This document shows positions 12,136 through 22,290 of a stretch of DNA of 64,000 nt, piece after piece (position 1 is the first letter of the stretch; each line of letters opens with the position of its first letter). The stretch is from Neodontobutis hainanensis. Its lineage: Eukaryota > Chordata > Actinopteri > Gobiiformes > Odontobutidae. The notes under the pieces are model-generated. The model was not told the DNA's origin. It searched no databases and saw nothing but the letters and a program-made list of their open reading frames with translations. A program made the position numbers and the translations under genes. The stretch covers positions 16,217,001 through 16,281,000 of the forward strand of contig JALDNG010000015.1 in the NCBI GenBank assembly GCA_024349245.1. The letters are read 5' to 3'.

Positions 12136-13117
12136 TACTGAATGTGGAAGCTCAAATTAATCTGTCCAGTTTTATCCTTAAACTGCCTTGATTTTTATGA
12201 AAAAAAGTTGCATTTGATAATTAAAGTCTGTTTTGTCGTGTGGTTTCAAATGTGTTTTACTCTAAAACTCATATAAATTTCAGTAAAAAATGATTGTGCA
12301 AGTTGTTAAACAGGTTTCACGTGTCCTTGAACAATTTGATTATAACAGTATTGTCTGAAAGAGCACAGATATCATTGACAAATACTGTTATTGTCTCGGC
12401 TTTTGTCACATACATTGACTTAAGCGAGTAAAATTAATTTATTTGTGTTCCTTCCTAATAAAATACTATATGTACTTATTTGTGATATGCATTTTTGTTT
12501 CATCACGTTTGTCAGAGTTAAAGAGTAAGAAAAGATTTTATATTAGCTCTATTTATATTCGTATTAATCAGTTTCTGACTAAAAGGAGAATTAGAAATGT
12601 AAAAAGAACACTGCTTACGCTTTTAATCAAATTTGAAGTAGACTACAATGCATGCTGCTCCACTCCGCCACGCACTGCGCAGCAAGTCCATCACGTTGTT
12701 TTCATTGAGACATGCACAGCGCCGGCAGCTCTGATCCCGTAGCGCGGAGGACGGCGGAGCCAAACCGCATCAATCTGCACAGATCAGATCGCACCAGAGC
12801 GGAAGTAGACGTGCACAGCATCCAGATTTCCAAAGTGATACAAAAATAGAAGACACATTTTCCTTATTCGAATGTTTATATTTTTATAAACAATAGAGCT
12901 GCAAAAATAGCTTCAAATTTAAAGTTTTTTTGTGCCCAGTGCAATGAGGTCCCGTGATGTTTATTTGAATAATAAAGTGATTTCTAACTAAACATGTTTT
13001 CTGGTCCTTCTTCTTCTGAATACACATGTGTTTGAACCGGCACTGTGCTCTGTTGAGCTGCTTAGGGCTCCGCATTGGGCGATGGTTTTCATAAAACGCT
13101 CTTCAACTGAGATTATT
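12136..13117. other. Palindrome spacer, non-coding
   Basis: 3' flank of IFITM-A, then a GC-rich stretch (about 12650-12830) of unknown origin, unlike the surrounding AT-rich DNA, and AT-rich sequence up to the tRNA-like locus. No coding gene recognised. Confidence 0.4.
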
Positions 13118-13189
13118 TGCATACTGGCGCAGCGGAAGCTTCCTGGGCCCATAACCCAGGGGTCGATGGATCTAAACCATTCTCTGCTA
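13118..13189 (+). pseudogene. Initiator tRNA-Met (CAT)-like pseudogene
   Basis: A 72-nt stretch closely follows vertebrate initiator tRNA-Met. It has the D-arm core TGGCGCAGCGGAAGC, a perfect anticodon stem CTGGG/CCCAG around loop CCCATAA (anticodon CAT), a T-arm GATGG-ATCTAAA-CCATT, and a 3' end CTCTGCT plus discriminator A. The 5' acceptor strand reads TGCATAC instead of AGCAGAG, leaving three mismatches, and no T-run terminator follows within about 20 bp. It is probably a decayed tRNA gene or a tRNA-derived retroposon head. Confidence 0.72.
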
Positions 13190-13246
13190 GGTACAAATAA
13201 TACTGAGTTAATTAATTGAACTAGATTTAAGGTTGTTGAAAAAATC

Positions 13247-13475
13247 AGATCTGAACTGATCAATGGGGCTTTTAACCAACCTTTTCTTATTTTACACACA
13301 AAAAATGGACTTTGATTGGTTTTGTTGCCCCTGTCAAAGGCAGATCTCATTCTTGTGCTATCAAAGAAATTATTTAATTCCAATACTTAATACCAAAATA
13401 ACTTTATACATGCTGTAAGTCTGATCATTTGTGTCCAGGCCAGAGACCGGAAGGTGGTTGGGGACGTGGAGGGCT
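13247..13475 (+). pseudogene. Direct duplicate of IFITM-A intron end and start of exon 2
   Basis: Nearly identical to 11746-11974. It contains the end of the IFITM-A intron, its splice acceptor (GTCCAG at about 13434-13439) and the first codons of exon 2 (ARDRKVVGDVEG). It stops abruptly at the palindrome junction, so there is no rest of exon 2. Confidence 0.85.
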
Positions 13476-13489
13476 ACTATATAGTAGCC
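13472..13489. repeat. Perfect 18-bp palindrome at duplication junction
   Basis: GGCTACTATATAGTAGCC is fully self-complementary. It marks the point where a forward exon 2 fragment meets the inverted exon 1 fragment. It probably formed where GGCTACTAT of exon 1 joined its own inverted copy. Confidence 0.85.
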
Positions 13490-13650
13490 TCCCTGCAGTG
13501 GGACAGTATTTTCATGTGGGACGTTCATCTCTGCTGCTGCTGCTGCTGCTGTTGAACCAAGTGAGTGCCCAGCAAGTCTCCGAGTATTTAAGGGCCCTGC
13601 TTAGGTTTCCTTTTACGATAAAAGGGTTGGTCTAGAGGAAATGTTTTTTT
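13481..13650 (-). pseudogene. Inverted IFITM-A promoter with first 16 codons
   Basis: On the minus strand this carries the same promoter elements, CAG leader and ATG (at 13528) as IFITM-A, then 16 codons ending GGYY. It breaks off at 13481. The promoter looks intact but drives no complete reading frame; it points toward IFITM-A, so antisense transcription across the spacer is conceivable. Confidence 0.85.
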
Positions 13651-15059
13651 ATGAAATTTCAAAGATGCAATAAAACTTTCCAGTTGTGAAATGATCTTAA
13701 TGGGATAATGAGTTGTAAATCAGATTCTATTATGTAATTTTTTTCTTTTTTCCACTTTAGATTCAGATCAAAACACTCACAGTTTTTTATTTAGTTTGTC
13801 TTCATACAGGCCAAGAAAGGACACATTCTTTTTATTCTTATCCAAAGCTGGAAAAGATTATTAAAAAGCTCAGTTGGTAGAGCACTTGCAAATACATGAA
13901 AACACAGAGACCTGGTCAGAACTCAGAGGTCATTTGCCCAATGTTGACCCCTCTCTTTTGACCTGTTTCCTTTCAACTATCAATAAAGGCAAAAGTGTTT
14001 AAAATGATCATTTAAATTCTACAGTAAAAGGAATTCAAGTTATTATTGAAAATAAGTATTGGAGAGGAACTTTTAGATTTGTAATAAACCTGTCTTTCTT
14101 TTACTGAACCAGTGGGTGGTGACTTTATTCTTGATGAAACACTTTGTATCTCTTTCTGTAAATTAGGCAATGAGAGATCCTGGTAGAATTTAAATGAGAC
14201 ACCTTTGGCATTTTCAACAAGAAGTGTTTTTTTTAGGTTCATGGCAGCAATCCAGTGGAGAATTACTGGTTAAAACATCACTAAAAGACAATCGCACTGT
14301 CTCGGGTTTAACCTTTCAAATAATGGTGACCTTGACAAATAGTGAGCTCAGATTTCCAGTGAAGTATTTGGTAATTTATTGTCTAATTAAAAAATTGGTA
14401 AAATATACATTCATGAACTATTATGACTAAAATTGTATTCAACATATACTTGGAGAGCAATAGTATTCTAAGATTGTTTTTACAGTTTATTGATGATTTC
14501 ATGTGGTCTCCATATTCATTTCATTATTTAGCTCCACAACATCTAAATGAAACTTCAATGTTTGTCTAGTGTTGAACCTGAGAACATAGTTTCTAAAGTT
14601 AGGAGGAGATTTTTTCTGCTCTTATAAACAAATGTACATGTTTGATAAATATTATGATTATTTTGATTAATTTTGTGATTTTGAAAAGTGCACTTGGTGC
14701 ATCATTATTAAAAAATGTTGCTAATCTAACAAAAAATTGTAACAGTAAAGTACTTGTCCATACAATGTTAGATATGGATAAATTAGTCTGCAATATAATG
14801 TTCAGATTACTGGCGTGGGTACATAATTACATTTTTTTCTTAATATACCAAGAGACTTTGTAACTTTCCTGCAGACAACACCAATCTGTCCCTTCTTAAG
14901 CAAAATGAATCTTAAATTGTGTACGTCTGAATTTTATCAATTAAAGAGCCTTTTAAATAGTAGCCTAATTTTAAATTGGTAGGGTTTGGTTTTCTAATCT
15001 TTTTACTTAATGGTTATAATGATAGTATATATATATGAATACAAATATATGTAGTATAT

Positions 15060-15430
15060 AATATAATTGTTCAGGTGAGTACACAAAGCTCAAAGTAAAA
15101 AGAAAAACAGCGTATAATGTTGTAATGACAAATATTTGAGAAACCGAATCCTAACTTTTCTTTTGAACAAACGAAACGTGGCACATCTGTGACAGTTACA
15201 ACGCTGCCATAAATCAGTTTCAGGACAAAACCATGACAGTCAGAGAGAAAAGACATTTAGAGAAAAACAGAACATAATTAGGAAATATTTGATTTTAGGC
15301 ACTAAATACAGATCTGGTATTAATATAAAACACAGGTTACAGTAGGATTAAAATCCCTTTGACAGTTGGGCATCATGATGAACATTTACACCAGGAGATG
15401 CCACACCCAGCACCTTGTGTAAACATGTTT
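15060..15430 (-). repeat. 400-bp block shared with catalase 3' flank (copy 2)
   Basis: Inverted counterpart of 9545-9925 within the right palindrome arm; also homologous to 28290-28690 and 45800-46190 in the same orientation. Confidence 0.72.
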
Positions 15431-15609
15431 ATGAAGTACACTCACCAGTTTGAACACATTCCTGTTTGGACATGAAGGATTTTGCGAATGTCCCACTGGG
15501 AGGTTTCCCCAGGACGGACTCTGAGATCGTATGTTATATACAGCTCTGCATCTTATGGCAATGAACCGGCAAAAAAAATAAAATGGCAAAAAAAAGTTAG
15601 GACATGTTA

Positions 15610-15674
15610 GATTATGTTCAGTGTGTGAGCAGTGGGCGTCCTGCACATCCCCAACCACCTTCCGGGGTCTGGCC
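15610..15674 (-). pseudogene. Truncated inverted psi-1 exon 2
   Basis: On the minus strand: GTCTCCAGGCC, the RKVVGDVQ codons and the same frameshifting deletion as psi-1, then a break after AACATAAT. The membrane-helix part of the exon is missing. It is the decayed mirror copy of 9045-9229. Confidence 0.75.
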
Positions 15675-15848
15675 TGGAGACAAACAGTCTGATCAGACTT
15701 ACAGCATGTATAAAGAAAATTATAGTTCAGAATTAAAAACTGGAGAATTTTTGATAGCACATGCTTTTACTGGTTACACCAAAGAATGAGATCTGCCTCT
15801 AACAGGGACAACAAAACCAACCAGAGTCCATTTGTATGTGGAAATTAT

Positions 15849-16835
15849 ATATATAAGATAGCCTACTGCGCAGAACTCTCAAGCTCCCAGGCCTCTGGTG
15901 GAGGATCCAAGCTTGAAGGATGAGACCACCCGCGGAGGGTAAAGGAAAAAGTTTTTTTTATATATATATTGTTAGGGTGAGACCTGGTTAGCGGCTAGAT
16001 GTCAGTGAGGTACGACAAGCAATGATGATCTGGACTCAAGAGTTGGCATAGACCTCTGTTTTTCTTTTTATTTCTCTTTCTTTTTCAATAAATAAATTCC
16101 AAAAGTGCTATGTGCAAAGGTGCAAAGTGCAATGGAGGAAGGATGAGCTCAGTTCTCTCCAGCAGTCACCACTCTAAGTGGAAGTAACACAGCAACTCCT
16201 CAACAACATCTACAACAAAAACCCACTTTGTGGAATGATTTCAAGCAGCTTAAATACTTTCCCACTAATTGGGTAAAACCAAATCCTCCCCCCCCCAGGT
16301 AAGTTCCTTAACATTAGCTTTTCTAAAACAATGTTAATCAACTCCCAAACAAATAGACCAAACAATAAACAATTTACAAACTCTAAAACCAAACACCTAT
16401 AATTATTTAAAACCCATAAACCATAAAACACTGTTTCACTTCTCCCCTCTCCATTCTCCTGCCTTGGTCTGGCCCGGAACCTTTTTAATGTTGGTTGTTC
16501 CCCCAAGGACTCTTTTGGCCAGACACCTGGAGACATGGAACAAAAGAGGTGAGTAAAACCAACACACAGCAACACAACCTTTACACCAAGCACACCTATT
16601 GCACATTTCTCAATTAGTTCTAATTGTTTGTTCTTATTCCAGACCGGCAGCCATCCTCCCAAGTGCAGATCCGCAGGTGGAACCACAAAACAATCAATAA
16701 ATAATTTCTTAAAACCAACTGTGTGCAATGTCCTTTATGTGCAAATTCACGTTTGTTTAAAGTGCTGCGTGCTTCATTACAGTTCTGTAACGGACTGTCT
16801 GTTCGTTGCATATATAAATATATAAAATAACAAAA
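15849..16835. other. Insertion block interrupting the right arm
   Basis: This roughly 1-kb block has no counterpart in the left arm and separates the inner from the outer right arm. It holds AT-rich microsatellite edges, a GC-rich start (CTCAAGCTCCCAGGCCTCTG) and a 172-codon minus-strand open frame (16210-16728) without recognisable motifs. It is probably a mobile element of a type I cannot name. Confidence 0.45.
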
Positions 16836-17000
16836 AGGTTGGTTGAAAGCCCCATTGATCAGTTCAGATCTGAAGCACTAACCTAGACCAACTGAATGAG
16901 GGCCTCCAGTCCCAGACAACACGGGTTGAAGTAGAGAAAACAAGAGGGACCAGAAAGTGAGTGCCTAGGAAGTCTACAAGTATTTAAGGGCCTTGCTTTG
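16836..17000 (-). pseudogene. IFITM exon 1 remnant joined to promoter
   Basis: The 3' half of exon 1 (the FVWSL... and PCCLGLA region, mutated) is fused directly to promoter-leader DNA with TTAAATA, so the N-terminal coding part is absent. The splice donor reads GTTAG in place of GTCAG, with further changes in the adjoining codons. It is dead. Confidence 0.75.
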
Positions 17001-17524
17001 GTTTCCTTTTAAAAGGGTTGGTCAAGGTGATTTTTTTACACCTTTTCATAGTTGCAATTAAACCTCCCAATTGTGAAATGATCTTAATGAGATAGTAAAT
17101 CTGATTCTCTTGCTTTTGTTTATAGTCCTACAATTGAATTGGATCAAAACACACGTCAAACAGGTCGAGCTAGTTTCTTTTTGTTTTATATTCTTCAATC
17201 TTATCCAAAGATAGAAAATATTTTCATGGCAGCAATCCAGTGGAGAATAACTGGTTAAACTGGTTAAAAGACAATCCCACTGTAAAATAGACTTTTTAAT
17301 CAATAATGACCTGTTACTTGTTAAAAACTGAGCTCAGACTTAAAGGCTCATTTCTTGAAGGTCAAAGTGACTCCTTATATTAACGGCCCCTTCTTAAGCT
17401 AAAAAAATTATATATTCTTAACTACCAAATTATAACAATTTTTTTCAATTAAAGAGCCTGCTAAATGGTAGCCTAATTGGCTAATTGGGTTTCCAATATA
17501 TGTTTTATTTGAGTACGCTGAAGT

Positions 17525-17990
17525 TGCTACTTGAGTTGAAATATGTTATGCAGAAGGATCCGCGTCAAGTCATTTATTACCACCAATTTAATAATTTGGT
17601 TGACAACTACGCGCTAGTATTAGCATGCGGCGATCCCCAACACTGCTAAAGGGACCCCCACAATAAGCGCCTGAGAAAAACAAAGAAATTCAGCAGAGTA
17701 TAGAGAGATAAGAGTAAAAAAATCTGAGATAAACTCCACATTTTTTTCACATGTATCAGAATAAACTACAAGATCATCTAAATACACTGCAACCATGCAT
17801 GTCGTCAATAACCTGGTTCATTAGTCACTGAAATGTGTGCATTTCGAAGTCCAGCTGTGTAAGAGTACAACCCTGAAGGTGTTACAAAGCCTGTTATTTC
17901 ACACGCTTTTTGATAGTGGTACTTGCCAGTAACTATTCAGAAGGTTAAACTTACAAATTTGAATGAACCAACCTCATTAACACAATCTTC
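17525..17990 (-). pseudogene. Ty3/gypsy RT fragment (YLDD), copy 2
   Basis: The minus strand encodes VAVYLDDLVVYSDTCEKNVEF followed by the same broken tail as at 8086-8480. It contains stops and is non-functional. Confidence 0.75.
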
Positions 17991-18118
17991 GATTCTGCAA
18001 ACTACAATGACACAGTTGTGTCTTCGTTCTCTTTTCAGGCGTCAAACTGAGATAGTTCTGCTCAGACGTTCATCTTAACGCTGTGCATGGCCCAGTGAAT
18101 TTAGCCGGAGAAGTGGAA

Positions 18119-18340
18119 GAAGTGGCTCAGTGGTAGAGTTGTTGTCCTATAACTGAAAGGTTGGTGGTTCAATTCTTGCTCTCTCCACAGTTTATACTGT
18201 TGTTGAGTCCTTGGGCAAGACACTTAATCCACCTTACCTCCAGTTGTGTTTCAGCTTTAACACTGGTGAATGAAAGTTCAATGTAAGTCACTTAAAAAAG
18301 CGGCTGCCAAAAGACTAAATGTGCATTTTCAACAAATAAA
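18119..18340 (+). mobile_element. tRNA-derived SINE with L2-type tail
   Basis: A box GTGGCTCAGTGGTAGAG, B box GGTTGGTGGTTCAATTC, body CTCTCCACAGTTTATACTG and a tail related to AAGCGGCTGCCAAAAGAC. Same family as 5936-6118; its duplicated copy is at 33952-34172. Confidence 0.82.
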
Positions 18341-19239
18341 TGTAATTATTTTTGTTCAGTAAAGCAATGGCTATCAATTATTGAAATATCAACATCAGCC
18401 AATATTGTTCATCAGCCACAACAGCAAAACAAATATTGGATATCTGTATCAACTGAAAAAAAAATCACACTGGCCCAGACCTAATTTGATCAGTCATCAA
18501 ACAATTTTTCAAATATATTTAGAATCAGGGCCAGTAGAGGGCACTGTTGTTACTGTAGCTACTGTTCAACAAGTTTTCAACAACCTTAAATCTATTTCAA
18601 CTCAGTCCTTTATATTTCACTTAGTAACCATCAAGCAAGTAGGTTAAGTAAAGTAAGTTTAGAGATTTTTCCTTTTAGGATGTGGAACACTAGCATACTC
18701 TTTCTTTGCATTGCTTCTATTTTGACATTTAGCTAATGAGGCATATTTAACCTCAGCTGAACTTGACTCAAATATATTGTTTGTCCAGCAGGGTAAGGCT
18801 TGTTTTTTGTTGTAGCTGCCAATAAATGTCAAAGAGTGTTTTATGAGAGGATGGCAGACAGTGTTTGCAGAGTGAAAGTCTAAAACAGTGAATATCTTTG
18901 ACAAATCTTTGAAGTAAGGAAGTAAGTAGGCGAAGTAAAATGTACGTATATAGCACCTTTCACACGCAATGTTCAGAAGGTGTTTCACAAACATAATGAA
19001 ATACAACATAAAGTACAAATACATTATAAAATCATAACAGCCCTGGGGCTATTTTGCTTTAAGGCTTGTTTAAAAAATAAAAAAATGCATTTTACAGATA
19101 CATACAGTATTTTATTAGCATAGAGAAAATGCAATACAAATGCCTAAACACAAATAAATTCATTTTCACTTGAGAATTCAATGTCAAGGCAGTTTAAGGA
19201 TGAAACTGGACAGATTCATCTAAGCTTCCACATTCAGTA
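18341..19239. other. Duplicated non-coding spacer
   Basis: 3' side of IFITM-B. Contains a stretch typical of dispersed fish repeats (TATATAGCACCTTTCACACG at about 18945-18965), also present in unit B. No gene recognised. Confidence 0.4.
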
Positions 19240-19695
19240 TTATCCATAATAATTATTTCTCCCAGAGTATGAGTTTACTGCACGTGAGGCCTGCGTCAAC
19301 ACAACAATGATGACAATAAATAAAATCAATCCTGTGAGACAACCCAAAACAGTGGAGATTATGTTCAGTGTGCGAGCAGTGCCGCCGTAACTGCGGGCGC
19401 CCTCCACGTCCCCAACCACCTTTCGGTCTCTGGCCTGGACACAAATGATCAGACTTATTTTTTATTTATTTATTTATTTATAACAGGGACCATGCAATCA
19501 AGCATAGTTACAAAATAAATATTGCAGCTGATGTGATGCATATAGTTTATAGAAAATGCTAATTCTCAACAATTGTCCCTGGTTGGGCCATTCTACTTTA
19601 CACTTATATTATACAAACAATGACCATACACTATAATATTATACATAACTATTTATCTATCTATCCGTCTATCTGTCTGTCTATCTATATAGATA

Positions 19696-19744
<49 letters not shown>

Positions 19745-19990
19745 CCCCATCATTGATCAGTTCAAATCTGAAGCACTGACCTTGACCGAGTGAATGAGGG
19801 CTGCCAGTCCCAGACAGCACGGGTTTGAATAAAGAAAACACAAGAGGGACCAGACGAAGTAGTCCTTGGGCATTTCTCTTGATGTGTTGACGTTCACAGT
19901 GGTGTATTGGACCACAGACTGTCCCATAGGCTGTCCCGGGGGATAGTAGCCTCCCTGCAGTGGGACAGCATCTTCATGTGTAACGTTCAT
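19240..19990 (-). CDS. IFITM1/3-like antiviral transmembrane protein (copy B)
   Basis: Two exons: 19781-19990 (70 codons, ATG at 19990; donor AAG|GTCAGT) and 19240-19434 (64 codons plus stop), 134 aa in total. The N-terminus is like copy A but with one PMGQ unit. The CD225 core has DYFVWSLLCFLYSNPCC with cysteines C58-C59, the ARDRKVVGD loop, and a transmembrane helix LGCLTGLILFIVIIVV before a SGRNNYYG end. The frame is open throughout and both splice sites are canonical. The roughly 350-bp intron contains a long TA/CT microsatellite. The region upstream of the TATA-like box is replaced by a hAT MITE, so regulation may differ from copy C, its tandem-duplicate partner. Role by family: restriction of enveloped virus entry at membranes. 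Confidence 0.9.
19655..19742. repeat. Compound microsatellite in IFITM-B intron
   Basis: Runs of CTAT/CTGT, then (CT)n and (AT)n of about 30 bp. In copy C the corresponding intron position holds a different AT-rich stretch, so the tract has changed since duplication. Confidence 0.9.
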
Positions 19991-19996
19991 CTCTGC

Positions 19997-20028
<32 letters not shown>

Positions 20029-20088
20029 TTGAGCAAAGTGAGTTCCCAGGAAGTCTCTAGGTATTTAAGGGCCATGGGCACAACTACC
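19991..20088 (-). promoter_or_regulatory. CAG-repeat leader and truncated promoter of IFITM-B
   Basis: On the minus strand (CAG/CAA)n precedes the ATG, with TTAAATAC (about 20061-20068) upstream. Beyond GGCCC the promoter similarity to copy C ends and MITE sequence begins, so the GGAAACC element is absent. Confidence 0.6.
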
Positions 20089-21119
20089 CAGTGCCAGAGA
20101 GGTATGCAGAAACAATTTTCGCACCCCCACCCCCTGCCCATCACCACCAAAAAAATAAAAAAATAAAAAAATAAACATAAACAAGTTACCCGGAAAACAA
20201 TTAGAATGGGCTGTAAATAATAAAGGTTTATTTTAAAGTATATCAGCCACTGTAGGCCTACCATTATTAACAATGTTAACAAATAAAAAAAACAAAACTG
20301 AAAAACAGTAACAAATTAACAAAAAGAAGGCAAGTTTCTAGATTTTTTATAATGATTTGAAGTAGGAACCAGTTCTCAATTCCAAATACAGGTAACAATG
20401 TTGCTATCAAGCATTCTAGAGCATTCTTTAGTTTCTACTAAATTGCAACATGTCGTGCCATTTCCCATTTATCTAATATTGCATCAAATGAAATAGTTTG
20501 TGCCAGACTGTTTTCAATTGAAATTACTGCTGTGCATTAGTTGTTTTTCAAATTATTGTCATTTATTGTACATGGCATGCTGCCTTATATTTTCCAGTTT
20601 TCAGCTCAATAACCTCGGTTTTGCAGATTAAGTTAGCCTTAATTTAAACCCCATTTGGCAGCTACATTCCCAGTGTTAGCAAACGCGATAGCTAGTCTGT
20701 TAACATGAATATTGCAAGCCTCCAAACACAGACGTCACACTTTAAATCTTACCTGTTAAATTGAATCCACTTGTTTAGCTGCTGTCCCATACCTTGAAAC
20801 GCCATCTCCTTTTTCATCTTTCTTTTTCTATTTTTAGCCCCGATAGCTTTTTTGGTTTATCCATCTTCTCATGACAACTGTACGTACCTACTCGCTCAGC
20901 GCGCTCACGGTGGCCCCAATTTATTCTATTTATGGAATCTAATAAGGGGGCCTTCTGTAGTCCTCTAAAATGTTATATAGTAATGAGGAAATACTAAAAT
21001 GATTTATAAACGCACAACAGCAGCTAAGCTTTTTTTTATTATTCCATCACTTTGGCACCCCCCAAGGTGCTGCGCCCCTATGCGCCGCATAAGCCGCATA
21101 CCCCCTTTTTGCGCCACTG
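20089..21119. mobile_element. hAT-type MITE at the IFITM-B promoter
   Basis: Ends are CAGTGCCAGAGAGGTATG (20089 inward) and, on the other strand, CAGTGGCGCAAAAAGG (21119 inward), a typical hAT terminal pair. About 1.03 kb, no transposase frame. The 8 bp flanking each side do not match, so one border may be rearranged. A related end fragment lies in the broken catalase copy at 31556. Confidence 0.7.
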
Positions 21120-21823
21120 GCCAAAGTGAACAGGTCAGACTAGTCTTGTCAGACTTATACTGTACATATTTACTGTGTATGTGTGGTTTGTTGGTGAGGA
21201 AATTGTTTCTTGCTTTGGGTGAAAAAGGTCCCGGGTTGATGAGCACCTCTTGTTTTTGTCTGTAAAAGTAACACTGAAGCTAAAAACGAAATGGTGATTT
21301 TGAAAGACTTCACTGGAAAGGTTCAGTTTGGTTTAGTTTCTCCTGAAGAGGTTTTCTCTGAGCTGTGTCCAGAGACCGTCTGCTGCAAAAACAGAGATGT
21401 CACAAGAGAATCAAAAGTCTGTTTTGATAAGATAAGAAAACCCTTATTTGTCCTACAGTTGGGAAATAGCATGTTGCAACAGCAGCAGTAAGAGCTTTAA
21501 AGTATCACACAAAGAGCCGACCAGAACAAAAACTCAATTAAAAACGATGCTAAAATAAACAAAAATAGAAAATATACAAAATATATACTAAAACCAAATA
21601 GCTAAACCATTTAAAATTAGAAAAGAAAGAAAAACTGGTAAGAAAAATATATATTCTATTCCATTTATATTTGTGCTTGAAAAGGATTATCTATCTCTAC
21701 AGTTTATTATCTGTTTTGCCTTTATTGGACAGAACCCTAGACAGGAAACAGGGAACAGAGAAAGTCTGAAAAAACTGGACTATTTTATAACCTGTCAGAA
21801 CAACAGCAGAACGCATCAGCACC
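21120..21823. other. Non-coding, repeat-like
   Basis: No gene. Contains a generic dispersed-repeat phrase (CTTATTTGTCCTACAGTTGG at about 21445) and AT-rich sequence. Confidence 0.4.
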
Positions 21824-22290
21824 ATCCATCCATCTTCTTCCGCATATCTGGGGCCAGGTTGCTGGGGCAGCACTCTAAGCAAGTACGCCCAGATTTCCCT
21901 CTCCTCAGCTCTTCCGAGGAAGACCGATGCGGTCCCAGGCCAGCCGAGAGACATAGTCCCTTTGGAGATTATCATTCCAAAATATGATTAAAATAACATT
22001 TTTCAAATAGCAGAGAGTCCAGCCTCTCTAAAGGAGTTGGGTTCCAGAGCCCAAACGGAGCGTGGAGGTGAACCCGACTATCTCTAGTCGGTATCTTTCA
22101 CCCTTCCGCACAAGCTCAGCCTCCTAACCCCCAGCAAGGTGACATTCCACGTCCCTAGTGCAAGATTGCATGTCTCTAAGGACAGATCCATGTCTGGGGT
22201 TTATGTCCCCCCAGGTGGTAGGCCCATGGAAGGTTGGCCTACCACATTCAAGCTAAAACTGGTCAGGCCCCGTCGAAACAGGGGGGTGGT
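21824..22290 (-). mobile_element. Rex3 LINE, internally deleted
   Basis: 21824-21962 is the reverse complement of the Rex3 3' end (compare 38770-38930). After an unrelated piece of about 45 bp, 22010-22290 is the reverse complement of the Rex3 5' region (compare 58690-58860). Endonuclease and RT are missing. Confidence 0.8.

Larger units (their letters stand above)
13481..15848 (-). repeat. Inner right arm of IFITM palindrome
   Basis: Reverse complement of 8886-11520 with small changes and one larger deletion (roughly 15570-15610, matching about 9110-9415 on the left). A whole open frame of 78 codons is shared letter for letter at 10575-10811 and 14194-14430, which shows how recent or well homogenised the arms are. 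Confidence 0.9.
17525..20076 (-). repeat. Tandem duplication unit A, first part
   Basis: Matches 33346-35886 in the same orientation through the gypsy fragment, SINE, unannotated spacer and the IFITM gene up to its TATA-like box. Homology stops where a hAT MITE is inserted. A 267-bp stretch (18381-18647 and 34213-34479) encodes identical but meaningless open frames, showing very high identity. Confidence 0.88.

Noticed and set aside
13860..13885. A-box-like GCTCAGTTGGTAGAGC suggesting a tRNA or SINE
   Set aside because: No B box or clover-leaf follows; too short to call, and mirrored in the other arm.
15071..15256. Repeated 61-codon frames (also at 28309 and 45820)
   Set aside because: They follow a duplicated non-coding block; the frame shows no constraint and differs by indels.
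16210..16728. 172-codon minus-strand open frame
   Set aside because: No recognisable motif, located in an unshared insertion block; long by chance or from an unknown element.
18381..18647. 88-codon frame identical at 34213-34479
   Set aside because: Identity is explained by the tandem duplication; no protein features, and the DNA resembles a dispersed repeat.
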